A stretch of 64,000 bases of DNA from Apoderus coryli (lineage: Eukaryota; Arthropoda; Insecta; Coleoptera; Attelabidae). The DNA lies in contig OU452209.1 of assembly GCA_911728435.2 (NCBI GenBank), forward strand, positions 11,824,869 through 11,888,868, in the 5' to 3' direction. The notes under the pieces are model-generated. The model had not been told where the DNA came from. It did not search any database and saw only the letters and a list, made by a program, of their open reading frames with translations. Both the position numbers and the translations under genes were made by a program. Positions 1-12,545 of this stretch are shown here, piece after piece (within the stretch, counting starts at the first letter, position 1; the number at the start of each line of letters is the position of its first letter).

Positions 1-1284
1 TTAAAAGATAGCAGCCAAAACCCTCCTGATGGTGAAAAATTAATAACTCCGAAACTATTGAGCCTGCCATATCGGGCTTTCAGAGTGGGTTAGATAACAA
101 CATGGGCAATAAAACGTATATACTCACTATCACTTACAGGCCGTCGCAGGGGCGTACTAAAGCTTTAAAAGATAGCAGCCAAAACCCTCCTGATGGTGAA
201 AAATTAATAACTCCGAAACTATTGAGCCTGCCATATCGGGCTTTCAGAGTGGGTTAGATAACAACATGGGCAATATAACGTATATACCCACTATCACTTA
301 CAGGCCGTCGCAGGGGCGTACTAAAGCTTTAAAAGATAGCAGCAAAAACCCTCCTGATGGTGAAAAATTAATAACTCCGAAACTATTGAGCCTGCCATAT
401 CGGGCTTTCAGAGTATGTTAGATAACAACATGGGCAATATAACGTATATACCCACTATCACTTACAGGCCGTCGCAGGGGCGTACTAAAGCTTTAAAAGA
501 TTGCAGCCAAAACCCTCCTGATGGTGAAAAATTAATTACTCCGAAACTATTGAGCCTGCCATATCAGGCATTCAGAGTGGGTTAGACAACAACATGGGCA
601 ATATAACGTATATACTCACTATCACTTACAGGCCGTCGCAGGGGCGTACTAAAGCTTTAAAAGATAGCAGCCAAAACCCTCCTGATGGTGAAAAATTAAT
701 AACTCCGAAACTATTGAGCCTGCCATATCGGGTTTTCAGAGTATGTTAGATAACAACATGGGCAATATAACGTATATACCCACTATCACTTACAGGCCGT
801 CGCAAAGGCGTACTAAAGCTTTAAAAGATAGCAGCCAAAACCCTCCTGATGGTGAAAAATTAATAACTCCGAAACTGTAGAGCCTGCCATATCGGGCTTT
901 CAGAGTATGTTAGATAACAACATGGGCAATAAAACGTACATACTCACTATCACTTACAGGCCGTCGCAGAGGCGTACTAAAGCTTTAAAAGATAGCAGCC
1001 AAAACCCTCCTGATGGTGAAAAATTAATAACTCCGAAACTATTGAGCCTGCCATATCGGGCTTTCAAAGTGGGTTAGACAACAACATGGGCAATAAAACG
1101 TACATACTCATTATCACTTACAGGCCGTCGCAGGGGCGTACTAAAGCTTTAAAAGATAGCAGCCAAAACCCTCCTGATGGTGAAAAATTAATAACTCCGA
1201 AACTATTGAGCCTGCCATATCGGGCTTTCAGAGTATGTTAGATAACAACATGGGCAATATAACGTATATACCCACTATCACTTA
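1..1284 (+). repeat. 164-bp satellite array, plus orientation (about 7.8 monomers)
   Basis: Tandem monomers repeat with a period of exactly 164 bp (the AAGCTTTAAAAG segment recurs near 165, 329 and so on), and each carries one HindIII site. Monomers differ by a few substitutions, the main one being GAGTGGGTTAG against GAGTATGTTAG after GGGCTTTCA. The array runs off the left edge of the window. It is the reverse complement of the larger array at 4555-11780. 164 is not a multiple of 3, so short open frames inside are chance products. Confidence 0.98.
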
Positions 1285-1425
1285 ATAACTCCGAAACTAT
1301 GGAACCTGCCACATTAATTTTTTCAAATAAGTTAGAATCATAATGCCTATGAAAATGCAGCCAAATCACGCAACTACTTATAAAAATAAATAACCCCGAA
1401 CCAATGGTTCTGCGGCTTTAAAAGG
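1285..1425 (+). repeat. diverged terminal satellite monomer
   Basis: The last standard monomer jumps at a shared TTA from ATCACTTA directly into ATAACTCCGAAACTATGG, skipping about 70 bp, and then decays. It reads ACATTAATTTTTTCA where normal monomers read ATATCGGGCTTTCA. The inner end of the opposite array (4555-4680) carries the same ACATTAATTTTTCA variant. A weak echo (AACCCCGAACCAATGG) follows near 1393. Confidence 0.8.
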
Positions 1426-1429
1426 AATT

Positions 1430-4048
1430 TATTTATTTAAACGCAGAAGATAATTATCAATAGCTTGATTTCTACATAATAATAATTATTATTATATACC
1501 TGAACATGAACTAAATATTTAAAATTATATTATATTACTATTATTTCTAATCAATTGCACAATGTAAAAATATAAAACAGCTTCCCTGGTGATTCAAAAT
1601 ATCCAAAATACCTAATATTTAAAATAATTTTACACAATATATTCTAAAAAAGCAAATAATTAAAAACAATTGTATTTGACCAAAATAAAATACAAGAAAA
1701 TGTGTAATCAGTTGGAGAATCCTAACAATCCATTTAGATGTAGTATGAAAGTTAACCTAACCTGGAACACGTAGGGTACAGAAATTATGAAACATGTAAA
1801 ATGAAAAACTTATCTATCGTAGATATAAAGTTATTTACACAAATTAAATATAAATACTAAAACATTTAGGTCGTTTTAGCATTCTACACAGTAGGTATAT
1901 TACATTTTTTAACATAGAAATACTTAATATCTCCTTCTCCTTTTAGTTTTGTAACTAAGATATAATTTATATAATTATTTCTATTAAAGTAAGTAAGTAA
2001 AATAATACTTTTTATTAGATAATCTGTGGCTAAAGGATAAATCATCTAAAGCCATTTCCCTTAAAAAAATAATATAATACTTTTAATAACACCTCGTATC
2101 TCTTAAATTATTATTTCTTTAAATATGACAGAAGTAATTACTGATTTTGTATGTTTTTATCTATTTAGATAAATTGAAAGTAGGTAGGTACGTAGATTTG
2201 ATATATTCAATGCTGGTTTACTATTATTACCAAAAATTGAATGCTATAGAATGAACGATCGAAAATTGTATTTATTAAAAAGAATGTTTGTTTGTTTTTT
2301 GGCATTATGCAGGTAAAGAAAAATATTACGATTTAAACAATTTTATAGTGTTTTGTATTTTTAGATATTGTATAACGTTTTGTTATCAAGAAATATGGGT
2401 GAGGATCACGTCGTAAATGCATTTCCTCTCATTACGAAGTAGATGGCTTTACCCCAGATAAATAATTATAACACACCAAATTGGACTAGGTGTCCGTACG
2501 ACTTGATGCAAAGATTTCATAGGTGCGAAATTTGTTTTATTGCTTATAAAATACACACATACACAAAGACAGACAGACTTCCATCTGGAAATGGTCTTAA
2601 TCGTCTCAGGGAACTTCAAAATGGTTATATCCGTCTTTATCTCAATTTTTTGTTAGCGTGTTGACAATACTTTCCATGTGCGGGAAAGTAAAATACATTA
2701 AATATTAAATACCTAAATGTACATCTATATAGGTAATGTATATCTATATGTATAAAATATAATTAGAAGAGAAATTATTTTGTGGCATAGCGGAAAATAT
2801 ATGATATTTACAATTTAAAGCTTTCATATGTGTCTATAATAATAAAAATAATGGGTATAATTCATAAAAATAGGTATTTACAAGATTAGCGAGCAGAAAA
2901 AGATTGTGTTTAGTTATGTTAGGTTATTTTAGGCTAGGTTAGGTAACCTTAGGCTAGGTTAGATTAGGTTATGTTAGGTTAGGTTAGATTAAGTAAAGTT
3001 AGGATTGCTTATAAAAAAAAAAAATTAGGTTAGTATTTGAAATAATCTTGCAAAGTCAATAGTATTTTGAAAATATTTCCTAGAAGTTGATATATGTCTT
3101 TTTATGTTTAAAGAAAATTGTTGTTTTTCTTAGTCGCCCATTTAATCCTAATATCAAACACTTAAAATTAAAACATCTTATGATCAATAAACAACAGTAA
3201 ATCAGAAACGGTAAAATCTTGTATATTTCGAACAACCGAGATATTTTAAGAAAACAACAAATTCTGGACACCCTTAACTAAATATATCTTCTAGTTGTGT
3301 GTGTAGTTTGTTATATAAATTTTTGCCGAAGGGTCCTTCCTTTTCGAGACACAGGGAGTTAAAAAAAATATCAACATTCATACGAAAAAATTGAGACCGT
3401 TATTTCTAATAATTCATAGTCAGTTAGAAAAAATAATATATTTTTTATCTCCTTGTATCTCGAAAAAGAAGGCTCATTTGCAAAAATTTGTATAAAGAAC
3501 TACACTTATTTTAAGCAGTTCTATCACCTACAGCAATTTGGCCATGTCTTTCTGAAGCACCCTGTATAGGATAAACTAACAGAAACTTATAAATAATCAA
3601 ACATATTTAGTATTCTATTCCTGAAACCTTCGTTTTCTTGATATATATAAAAAAAAGTATTTAAAAGTAATCACAACACATTTTATGTAGGCTCAATAAA
3701 TGCATTGTCGGAATATCATCCTAATCCTAATTTTCCTACCAACCTATCCGCCTATAACGCAAAGCCGCCAAAAGCTACCAAAGCGCGATTCCTTTATGTC
3801 GAAAATGCCGCTGCGCCGCGTCAACTGAGATTCTGTACATTTTAGGTACGTACCTATACCACCGACAAAAGTTATTCTCTTTGCACGGTGTTAATCCTAT
3901 ACAGGTTACCATACTATACATGTAAAATATCTTCGATGAACTTTGATAGTAATTTTAGGTATATTATAGTTTTATTCAAACAATATAATAATGCCTTTAT
4001 TGCAATATAATTACAAAAGGCGCTGAAGATGTGCATCCTATTTTAACT
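1430..4048. other. AT-rich spacer between inverted satellite arrays; no gene seen
   Basis: No coding region is recognisable and the open frames here are short and without motifs. About 2925-3000 is rich in GGTTA/TTAGG-type units, a degenerate relative of the insect telomere repeat. About 3296-3525 is an imperfect inverted repeat: a left arm containing TTTTTGCCGAAGG...TTTTCGAGACAC and a right arm containing TCTCGAAAAAGAAGG...GCAAAAATTTG. It ends close to a CACCCTGTATAG motif at about 3551 and is probably a small non-autonomous DNA element. Confidence 0.6.
2925..3000 (+). repeat. degenerate TTAGG-like interstitial repeat
   Basis: The stretch is built of TTAGG and GGTTA units with interspersed variants (TTAGGCTAGG, TTAGATTAGG). 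TTAGG is the ancestral insect telomere repeat. The copies are too irregular to be a functional telomere tract, and a simple-sequence origin is possible. Confidence 0.5.
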
Positions 4049-4400
4049 TATACAGTGTGAATCATGACTAACGGGACAATTCGGAAAATTACGAAACAAA
4101 AAGATGAAGGTAATAATGTTAGTTCACATTCTACAGGGTGTCCTGAATTGAATATATAAATTTTAATAAAATAGATACTCGCGACTTCATTTTCTGACAC
4201 GCAGTACCCTGTATATTTTGATTGGAAAATATGCTAAGTGTAATTTTTAACGATTTCCAATAAGCGTAAAACGTCACAGGTAGGTATAGGAAATAATAAT
4301 ACCTACAAATTCTATATATTTTTTTAATGTACTGTCAAATTATAAGGTGAAACCGAAGTAGTTCGTATAATAAACTGTAGGTCGTGATTCACCCTGTATA
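4049..4400. mobile_element. MITE-like element with TACAGGGTGAATCACGAC termini
   Basis: The left end (TATACAGTGTGAATCATGAC) and right end (GTCGTGATTCACCCTGTATA) are inverted copies of one terminus, 352 bp apart. An internal ACAGGGTGTCC and ACCCTGTATA pair is also present. The terminus is closely related to the ends of the foldback element at 50691-53090. No coding capacity was seen. TA at both borders fits a TA target, as in Tc1/mariner-type elements. Confidence 0.65.
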
Positions 4401-4554
4401 TTTAGGCCATTAGATAACATATTAGTTGTACCTTGTACCTGAAATTGATTTACTAAATATAGCCAAGTTAAGAAGAATATGAATTTTTCTAAAATTTCCG
4501 TTCATTTAAATTGCGATCTACAATAGATTGCATTATATTTTTCAGCAACAAGAT

Positions 4555-7500
4555 TGTGTTGGGTGGGCGATACACTGCGACCGCCTGTAAGTGATAATGA
4601 GTTATAGGTTATATTTCCGATTTTGTTATCTAACGTATTCTGAAAAATTAATGTAGCAGGCTCAATAGTTTCGGAGTTATTAATTTTTCACCATCAGGAG
4701 GGTTTTGGCTGCTATCTTTTAAAGCTTTAGTACGCCCCTGCGACGGCCTGTAAGTGATAGTGGGTATATACGTTATATTGCCCATGTTGTTATCTAACAT
4801 ACTCTGAAAGCCCGATATGGCAGGCTCAATAGTTTCGGAGTTATTAATTTTTCACCATCAGGAGGGTTTTGGCTGCTATCTTTTAAAGCTTTAGTACGCC
4901 CCTGCGACGGCCTGTAAGTGATAGTGAGTATGTACGTTTTATTGCCCATGTTGTTGTCTAACCCACTTTAAAAGCCCGATATGGCAGGGTCAATAGTTTC
5001 GGAGTTATTAATTTTTCACCATCAGGAGGGTTTTGGCTGCTATCTTTTAAAGCTTTAGTACGCCCCTGCGACGGCCTGTAAGTGATAGTGAGTATATACG
5101 TTATATTGCCCATGTTGTTATCAAACCCACTCTGAAAGCCCGATATGGCAGGCTCAATAGTTTCGGAGTAATTAATTTTTCACCATCAGGAGGGTTTTGG
5201 CTGCAATCTTTTAAAGCTTTAGTACGCCCCTGCGACGGCCTGTAAGTGATAGTGGGTATATACGTTATATTGCCCATGTTGTTATCTAACATACTCTGAA
5301 AGCCCGATATGGCAGGCTCAATAGTTTCGGAGTTATTAATTTTTCACCATCAGGAGGGTTTTGGCTGCTATCTTTTAAAGCTTTAGTACGCCCCTGCGAC
5401 GGCCTGTAAGTGATAGTGGGTATATACGTTATACTGCCCATGTTGTTATCTAACATACTCTGAAAGCCCGATATGGCAGGCTCTACAGTTTCGGAGTTAT
5501 TAATTTTTCACCATCAGGAGGGTTTTGGCTGCTATCTTTTAAAGCTTTAGTACGCCCCTGCGACGGCCTGTAAGTGATAGTGAGTATATACGTTATATTG
5601 CCCATGTTGTTATCTAACCCACTCTGAAAGCCCGATATGGCAGGCTCAATAGTTTCGGAGTTATTAATTTTTCACCATCTGGAGGGTTTTGGCTGCTATC
5701 TTTTAAAGCTTTAGTACGCCCCTGCGACGGCCTGTAAGTGATAGTGAGTATATACGTTATATTGCCCATGTTGTTATCTAACCCACTCTGAAAGCCCGAT
5801 ATGGCAGGCTCAATAGTTTCGGAGTTATTAATTTTTCACCATCTGGAGGGTTTTGGCTGCTATCTTTTAAAGCTTTAGTACGCCCCTGCGACGGCCTGTA
5901 AGTGATAGTGAGTATGTACGTTTTATTGCCCATGTTGTTGTCTAACCCACTTTAAAAGCCCGATATGGCAGGGTCAATAGTTTCGGAGTTATTAATTTTT
6001 CACCATCAGGAGGGTTTTGGCTGCTATCTTTTAAAGCTTTAGTACGCCCCTGCGACGGCCTGTAAGTGATAGTGAGTATATACGTTTTATTGCCCATGTT
6101 GTTATCTAACCCACTCTGAAAGCCCGATATGGCAGGGTCAATAGTTTCGGAGTTATTAATTTTTCACCATCAGGAGGGTTTTGGCTGCTATCTTTTAAAG
6201 CTTTAGTACGCCCCTGCGACGGCCTGTAAGTGATAGTGAGTATATACGTTATATTGCCCATGTTGTTATCAAACCCACTCTGAAAGCCCGATATGGCAGG
6301 CTCAATAGTTTCGGAGTAATTAATTTTTCACCATCAGGAGGGTTTTGGCTGCAATCTTTTAAAGCTTTAGTACGCCCCTGCGACGGCCTGTAAGTGATAG
6401 TGGGTATATACGTTATATTGCCCATGTTGTTATCTAACATACTCTGAAAGCCCGATATGGCAGGCTCAATAGTTTCGGAGTTATTAATTTTTCACCATCA
6501 GGAGGGTTTTGGCTGCTATCTTTTAAAGCTTTAGTACGCCCCTGCGACGGCCTGTAAGTGATAGTGGGTATATACGTTATACTGCCCATGTTGTTATCTA
6601 ACATACTCTGAAAGCCCGATATGGCAGGCTCTACAGTTTCGGAGTTATTAATTTTTCACCATCAGGAGGGTTTTGGCTGCTATCTTTTAAAGCTTTAGTA
6701 CGCCCCTGCGACGGCCTGTAAGTGATAGTGAGTATATACGTTATATTGCCCATGTTGTTATCTAACCCACTCTGAAAGCCCGATATGGCAGGCTCAATAG
6801 TTTCGGAGTTATTAATTTTTCACCATCTGGAGGGTTTTGGCTGCTATCTTTTAAAGCTTTAGTACGCCCCTGCGACGGCCTGTAAGTGATAGTGAGTATA
6901 TACGTTATATTGCCCATGTTGTTATCAAACCCACTCTGAAAGCCCGATATGGCAGGCTCAATAGTTTCGGAGTTATTAATTTTTCACCATCTGGAGGGTT
7001 TTGGCTGCTATCTTTTAAAGCTTTAGTACGCCCCTGCGACGGCCTGTAAGTGATAGTGGGTATATACGTTATATTGCCCATGTTGTTATCTAACATACTC
7101 TGAAAGCCCGATATGGCAGGCTCAATAGTTTCGGAGTTATTAATTTTTCACCATCAGGAGGGTTTTGGCTGCTATCTTTTAAAGCTTTAGTACGCCCCTG
7201 CGACGGCCTGTAAGTGATAGTGAGTATGTACGTTTTATTGCCCATGTTGTTGTCTAACCCACTTTAAAAGCCCGATATGGCAGGGTCAATAGTTTCGGAG
7301 TTATTAATTTTTCACCATCAGGAGGGTTTTGGCTGCTATCTTTTAAAGCTTTAGTACGCCCCTGCGACGGCCTGTAAGTGATAGTGGGTATATACGTTAT
7401 ATTGCCCATGTTGTTATCTAACCCACTCTGAAAGCTCGATATGGCAGGCTCAATAGTGTCGGAGTTATTAATTTTTCACCATCAGGAGGGTTTTGGCTGC

Positions 7501-10500
7501 TATCTTTTAAAGCTTTAGTACGCCCCTGCGACGGCCTGTAAGTGATAGTGGGTATATACGTTATATTGCCCATGTTGTTATCTAACATACTCTGAAAGAC
7601 CGATATGGCAGGCTCTACAGTTTCGGAGTTATTAATTTTTCACCATCAGGAGGGTTTTGGCTGCTATCTTATAAAGCTTTAGTACGCCCCTGCGACGGCC
7701 TGTAAGTGATAGTGAGTATATACGTTATATTGCCCATGTTGTTGTCTAACCCACTCTGAATGCCCGATATGGCAGGCTCAATAGTTTCGGAGTAATTAAT
7801 TTTTCACCATCAGGAGGGTTTTGGCTGCAATCTTTTAAAGCTTTAGTACGCCCCTGCGACGGCCTGTAAGTGATAGTGGGTACATACGTTATATTGCCCA
7901 TGTTGTTATCTAACATACTCTGAAAGCCCGATATGGCAGGCTCAATAGTTTCGGAGTTATTAATTTTTCACCATCAGGAGGGTTTTGGCTGCTATCTTTT
8001 AAAGCTTTAGTACGCCCCTGCGACGGCCTGTAAGTGATAGTGGGTATATACGTTATATTGCCCATGTTGTTATCTAACCCACTCTGAAAGCCCGATATGG
8101 CAGGCTCAATAGTTTCGGAGTTATTAATATTTCACCATCAGGAGGGTTTTGGCTGCTATCTTTTAAAGCTTTAGTACGCCCCTGCGACGGCCTGTAAGTG
8201 ATCGTGGGTATATACGTTATATTGCCCATGTTGTTATCTAACATACTCTGAAAGCCCGATATGGCAGGCTCTACAGTTTCGGAGTTATTAATTTTTCACC
8301 ATCAGGAGGGTTTTGGCTGCTATCTTTTAAAGCTTTAGTACGCCCCTGCGACGGCCTGTAAGTGATAGTGGGTATGTACGTTTTATTGCCCATGTTGTTA
8401 TCTAACCCACTCTGAAAGCCCGATATGGCAGGGTCAATAGTTTCGGAGTTATTAATTTTTCACCATCAGGAGGGTTTTGGCTGCTATCTTTTAAAGCTTT
8501 AGTATGCCCCTGCGACGGCCTGTAAGTGATAGTGAGTATGTACGTTTTATTGCCCATGTTGTTATCTAACCCACTTGAAAGCCCGATATGGCAGGGACAA
8601 TAGTTTCGGAGTTATTAATTTTTCACCATCAGGAGGGTTTTGGCTGCTATCTTTTAAAGCTTTAGTACGCCCCTGCGACGGCCTGTAAGTGATAGTGAGT
8701 ATATACGTTATATTGCCCATGTTGTTATCTAACCCACTCTGAAAGCCCGATATGGCAGGCTCAATAGTTTCGGAGTTATTAATTTTTCACCATCAGGAGG
8801 GTTTTGGCTGCTATCTTTTAAAGCTTTAGTACGCCCCTGCGACGGCCTGTAAGTGATAGTGAGTATATACGTTATATTGCCCATGTTGTTATCTAACCCA
8901 CTCTGAAAGCCCGATATGGCAGGCTCAATAGTTTCGGAGTAATTAATTTTTCACCATCAGGAGGGTTTTGGCTGCAATCTTTTAAAGCTTTAGTACGCCC
9001 CTGCGACGGCCTGTAAGTGATAGTGGGTATATACGTTATATTGCCCATGTTGTTATCTAACATACTCTGAAAGCCCGATATGGCAGGCTCAATAGTTTCG
9101 GAGTTATTAATTTTTCACCATCAGGAGGGTTTTGGCTGCAATCTTTTAAAGCTTTAGTACGCCCCTGCGACGGCCTGTAAGTGATAGTGAGTATATACGT
9201 TTTATTGCCCATGTTGTTATCTAACCCACTCTGAAAGCCCGATATGGCAGGCTCAATAGTTTCGGAGTTATTAATTTTTCACCATCAGGAGGGTTTTGGC
9301 TGCTATCTTTTAAAGCTTTAGTACGCCCCTGCGACGGCCTGTAAGTGATAGTGAGTATATACGTTTTATTGCCCATGTTGTTATCTAACCCACTCTGAAA
9401 GCCCGATATGGCAGGCTCAATAGTTTCGGAGTAATTAATTTTTCACCATCAGGAGGGTTTTGGCTGCAATCTTTTAAAGCTTTAGTACGCCCCTGCGACG
9501 GCCTGTAAGTGATAGTGGGTATATACGTTATATTGCCCATGTTGTTATCTAACATACTCTGAAAGCCCGATATGGCAGGCTCAATAGTTTCGGAGTTATT
9601 AATTTTTCACCATCAGGAGGGTTTTGGCTGCTATCTTTTAAAGCTTTAGTACGCCCCTGCGACGGCCTGTAAGTGATAGTGGGTATATACGTTATATTGC
9701 CCATGTTGTTATCTAACATACTCTGAAAGCCCGATATGGCAGGCTCAATAGTTTCGGAGTTATTAATTTTTCACCATCAGGAGGGTTTTGGCTGCTATCT
9801 TTTAAAGCTTTAGTACGCCCCTGCGACGGCCTGTAAGTGATAGTGAGTATATACGTTTTATTGCCCATGTTGTTATCTAACCCACTCTGAAAGCCCGATA
9901 TGGCAGGCTCAATAGTTTCGGAGTTATTAATTTTTCACCATCAGGAGGGTTTTGGCTGCTATCTTTTAAAGCTTTAGTACGCCCCTGCGACGGCCTGTAA
10001 GTGATAGTGAGTATATACGTTTTATTGCCCATGTTGTTATCTAACCCACTCTGAAAGCCCGATATGGCAGGCTCAATAGTTTCGGAGTTATTAATTTTTC
10101 ACCATCAGGAGGGTTTTGGCTGCTATCTTTTAAAGCTTTAGTACGCCTTTGCGACGGCCTGTAAGTGATAGTGGGTATATACGTTATATTGCCCATGTTG
10201 TTATCTAACATACTCTGAAAGCCCGATATGGCAGGCTCAATAGTTTCGGAGTTATTAATTTTTCACCATCAGGAGGGTTTTGGCTGCTATCTTTTAAAGC
10301 TTTAGTACGCCCCTGCGACGGCCTGTAAGTGATAGTGAGTATATACGTTATATTGCCCATGTTGTTATCTAACCCACTCTGAAAGTCCGATATGGCAGGC
10401 TCAATAGTTTCGGAGTTATTAATTTTTCACCATCTGGAGGGTTTTGGTTGCTATCTTTTAAAGCTTTAGTACGCCCCTGCGACGGCCTGTAAATGATAGT

Positions 10501-11780
10501 GAGTATGTACGTTTTATTGCCCATGTTGTTGTCTAACCCACTTTGAAAGCCCGATATGGCAGGGTCAATAGTTTCGGAGTTATTAATTTTTCACCATCAG
10601 GAGGGTTTTGGCTGCTATCTTTTAAAGCTTTAGTACGCCCCTGCGACGGCCTGTAAGTGATAGTGAGTATATACGTTTTATTGCCCATGTTGTTATCTAA
10701 CCCACTCTGAAAGTCCGATATGGCAGGCTCAATAGTTTCGGAGTTATTAATTTTTCACCATCAGGAGGGTTTTGGCTGCTATCTTTTAAAGCTTTAGTAC
10801 GCCTTTGCGACGGCCTGTAAGTGATAGTGGGTATATACGTTATATTGCCCATGTTGTTATCTAACATACTCTGAAAGCCCGATATGGCAGGCTCAATAGT
10901 TTCGGAGTTATTAATTTTTCACCATCAGGAGGGTTTTGGCTGCTATCTTTTAAAGCTTTAGTACGCCCCTGCGACGGCCTGTAAGTGATAGTGAGTATAT
11001 ACGTTATATTGCCCATGTTGTTATCTAACCCACTCTGAAAGCCCGATATGGCAGGCTCAATAGTTTCGGAGTAATTAATTTTTCACCATCAGGAGGGTTT
11101 TGGCTGCAATCTTTTAAAGCTTTAGTACGCCCCTGCGACGGCCTGTAAGTGATAGTGGGTACATACGTTATATTGACCATGGTGTTATCTAACCCACTCT
11201 GAAAGCCCGATATGGCAGGCTCAATAGTTTCGGAGTTATTAATTTTTCACCATCAGGAGGGTTTTGGCTGCTATCTTTTAAAGCTTTAGTACGCCCCTGC
11301 GACGGCCTGTAAGTGATAGTGAGTATATACGTTATATTGCCCATGTTGTTATCTAACCCACTCTGAAAGCCCGATATGGCAGGCTCAATAGTTTCGGAGT
11401 TATTAATTTTTCACCATCAGGAGGGTTTTGGCTGCTATCTTTTAAAGCTTTAGTACGCCCCTGCGACGGCCTGTAAGTGATAGTGAGTATATACGTTTTA
11501 TTGCCCATGTTGTTATCTAACCCACTCTGAAAGCCCGATATGGCAGGCTCAATAGTTTCGGAGTTATTAATTTTTCACCATCAGGAGGGTTTTGGCTGCT
11601 ATCTTTTAAAGCTTTAGTACGCCCCTGCGACGGCCTGTAAGTGATAATGAGTATATACGTTATATTGCCCATGTTGTTATCTAACACACTCTGAATGCCC
11701 GATATGGCTGGGTCAATAGTTTCGGAGTTATTAAGTTTTCCCCACTAGGACGGTTTTGGCTGCTATCTTTTAACGCCCTA
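4555..11780 (-). repeat. 164-bp satellite array, minus orientation (about 44 monomers)
   Basis: This is the same HindIII satellite as at 1-1284 in reverse complement. Monomer variants form local higher-order structure. The block at 5101-5292 recurs without change at 6249-6440, a shift of 1148 bp or seven monomers. The CTCTACAG variant occurs at 5481, 6629, 7613 and 8269, spaced 7, 6 and 4 monomers, so the order is irregular. The inner monomer (4555-4680) is strongly diverged. The outer one (11640-11780) shows several substitutions, as expected at array edges that escape homogenisation. Confidence 0.98.
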
Positions 11781-12135
11781 TTACGTCACTTCCACTAATT
11801 TTTAGTTACATTATTGTACTAATACAAATGGGTACGTAATTTGTTACCCAATACTGTTTTGCTTAAATTAAAATATATTTTTTCACCATCCACCTTCAAA
11901 CTGTCTTTTGGTCCAATATTTTGCAAAATATTAACTTCATTATTAATTTTATGAATTATTTTTTAAATAAGTTATTTGTCTGTAAATTATATGTTTATTA
12001 CCACGTGGCAAGTTGTTCGTGCCCGTCATGAGCGCTGGCTCGATACGATGTGCGCGCGCATATAGTGCGAGGCTACTGGCGTTCGTGCTTGTTCGGATAT
12101 TTTGGCTGCTATCTTTAGCTGCTATTTTCACACCG
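11781..12135. other. array flank with isolated satellite scrap; no gene seen
   Basis: This is unique AT-rich sequence followed at 12000-12090 by an unusually CpG-rich patch. At 12094-12116 the phrase ATTTTGGCTGCTATCTTTA matches the satellite consensus in the same orientation as the adjacent array, more than 300 bp beyond its edge. This may be a remnant of a formerly longer array or of the element from which the satellite arose. Confidence 0.5.
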
Positions 12136-12138
12136 GTT

Positions 12139-12235
12139 AATTATTGTATTATGTAAGCATTGAGGGTTAAGTATGAGTGGCCATTAGGCTAGACTTCGCC
12201 CTATAGAAATAAAGTCGATTATTATTATTATTATA
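12139..12235 (+). mobile_element. LINE 3' end with (ATT)n tail
   Basis: The phrase ACTTCGCCCTATAGAAATAAAGTCG is followed by an ATT microsatellite. The same arrangement (ACTTCGCC..., ..AATAAAGTC, ATT repeats) ends the LINE at 30575-31612. This is therefore probably a dead-on-arrival 3' fragment of that LINE family, plus orientation. Confidence 0.55.
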
Positions 12236-12545
12236 TATAGTTTTGATATAAGACAGGTACTTAATATACATAATGAAGCATAAAAAGCATGTTTACATAG
12301 GCGTTGATAAATAGTAGAAAAAGGGCCAAAGAAATTAAACTCTATTGATATATTTAGCCATTTAAGTAGTTGAATTTGTGTCCAATGTACATAAAAAAAA
12401 TTATGTACCATAGGCGCCCGTGAAAAAAATTGCTGATGTCTACAATAAAAACAAAAACTGGTGACCAAGAGAAATGTAAATGACAAAAATATTACTTTTA
12501 CACTTAAATATGGAGAGCTGTTCGTGTCTCAAATGCAACAGTTTA
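12232..12545 (+). mobile_element. Helitron-like fragment, 3' part
   Basis: It shares the phrases TTTTGATATAAGAC, TTTACATAGGCGTT, AATAGTAGAAAAAGGG, CCATAGGCGCCCGTG, and the terminal block TTACTTTTACACTTAAATATGGAGAGCT with the large element at 57405-59796. It lacks the CTAG end seen there (GCAACAG is followed by TTTATT). There is no coding capacity. Confidence 0.7.

Noticed and set aside
1..1284. Possible hammerhead in the satellite monomer (CUGAUGG ... CUCCGAAAC)
   Set aside because: The A9 position is G, stem II would be GGUG/CUCC with a U-U mismatch over a long loop, and no UH after a stem III can be placed.
5101..7096. Repeated 63-codon open frames in the satellite (5101, 6249, 6905)
   Set aside because: They arise from the 164-bp period, occur only where particular substitutions remove stops, and have no start context or protein motif.
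1..11780. CRISPR-like array
   Set aside because: The repeats are whole 164-bp tandem monomers without spacers, and the DNA is eukaryotic.
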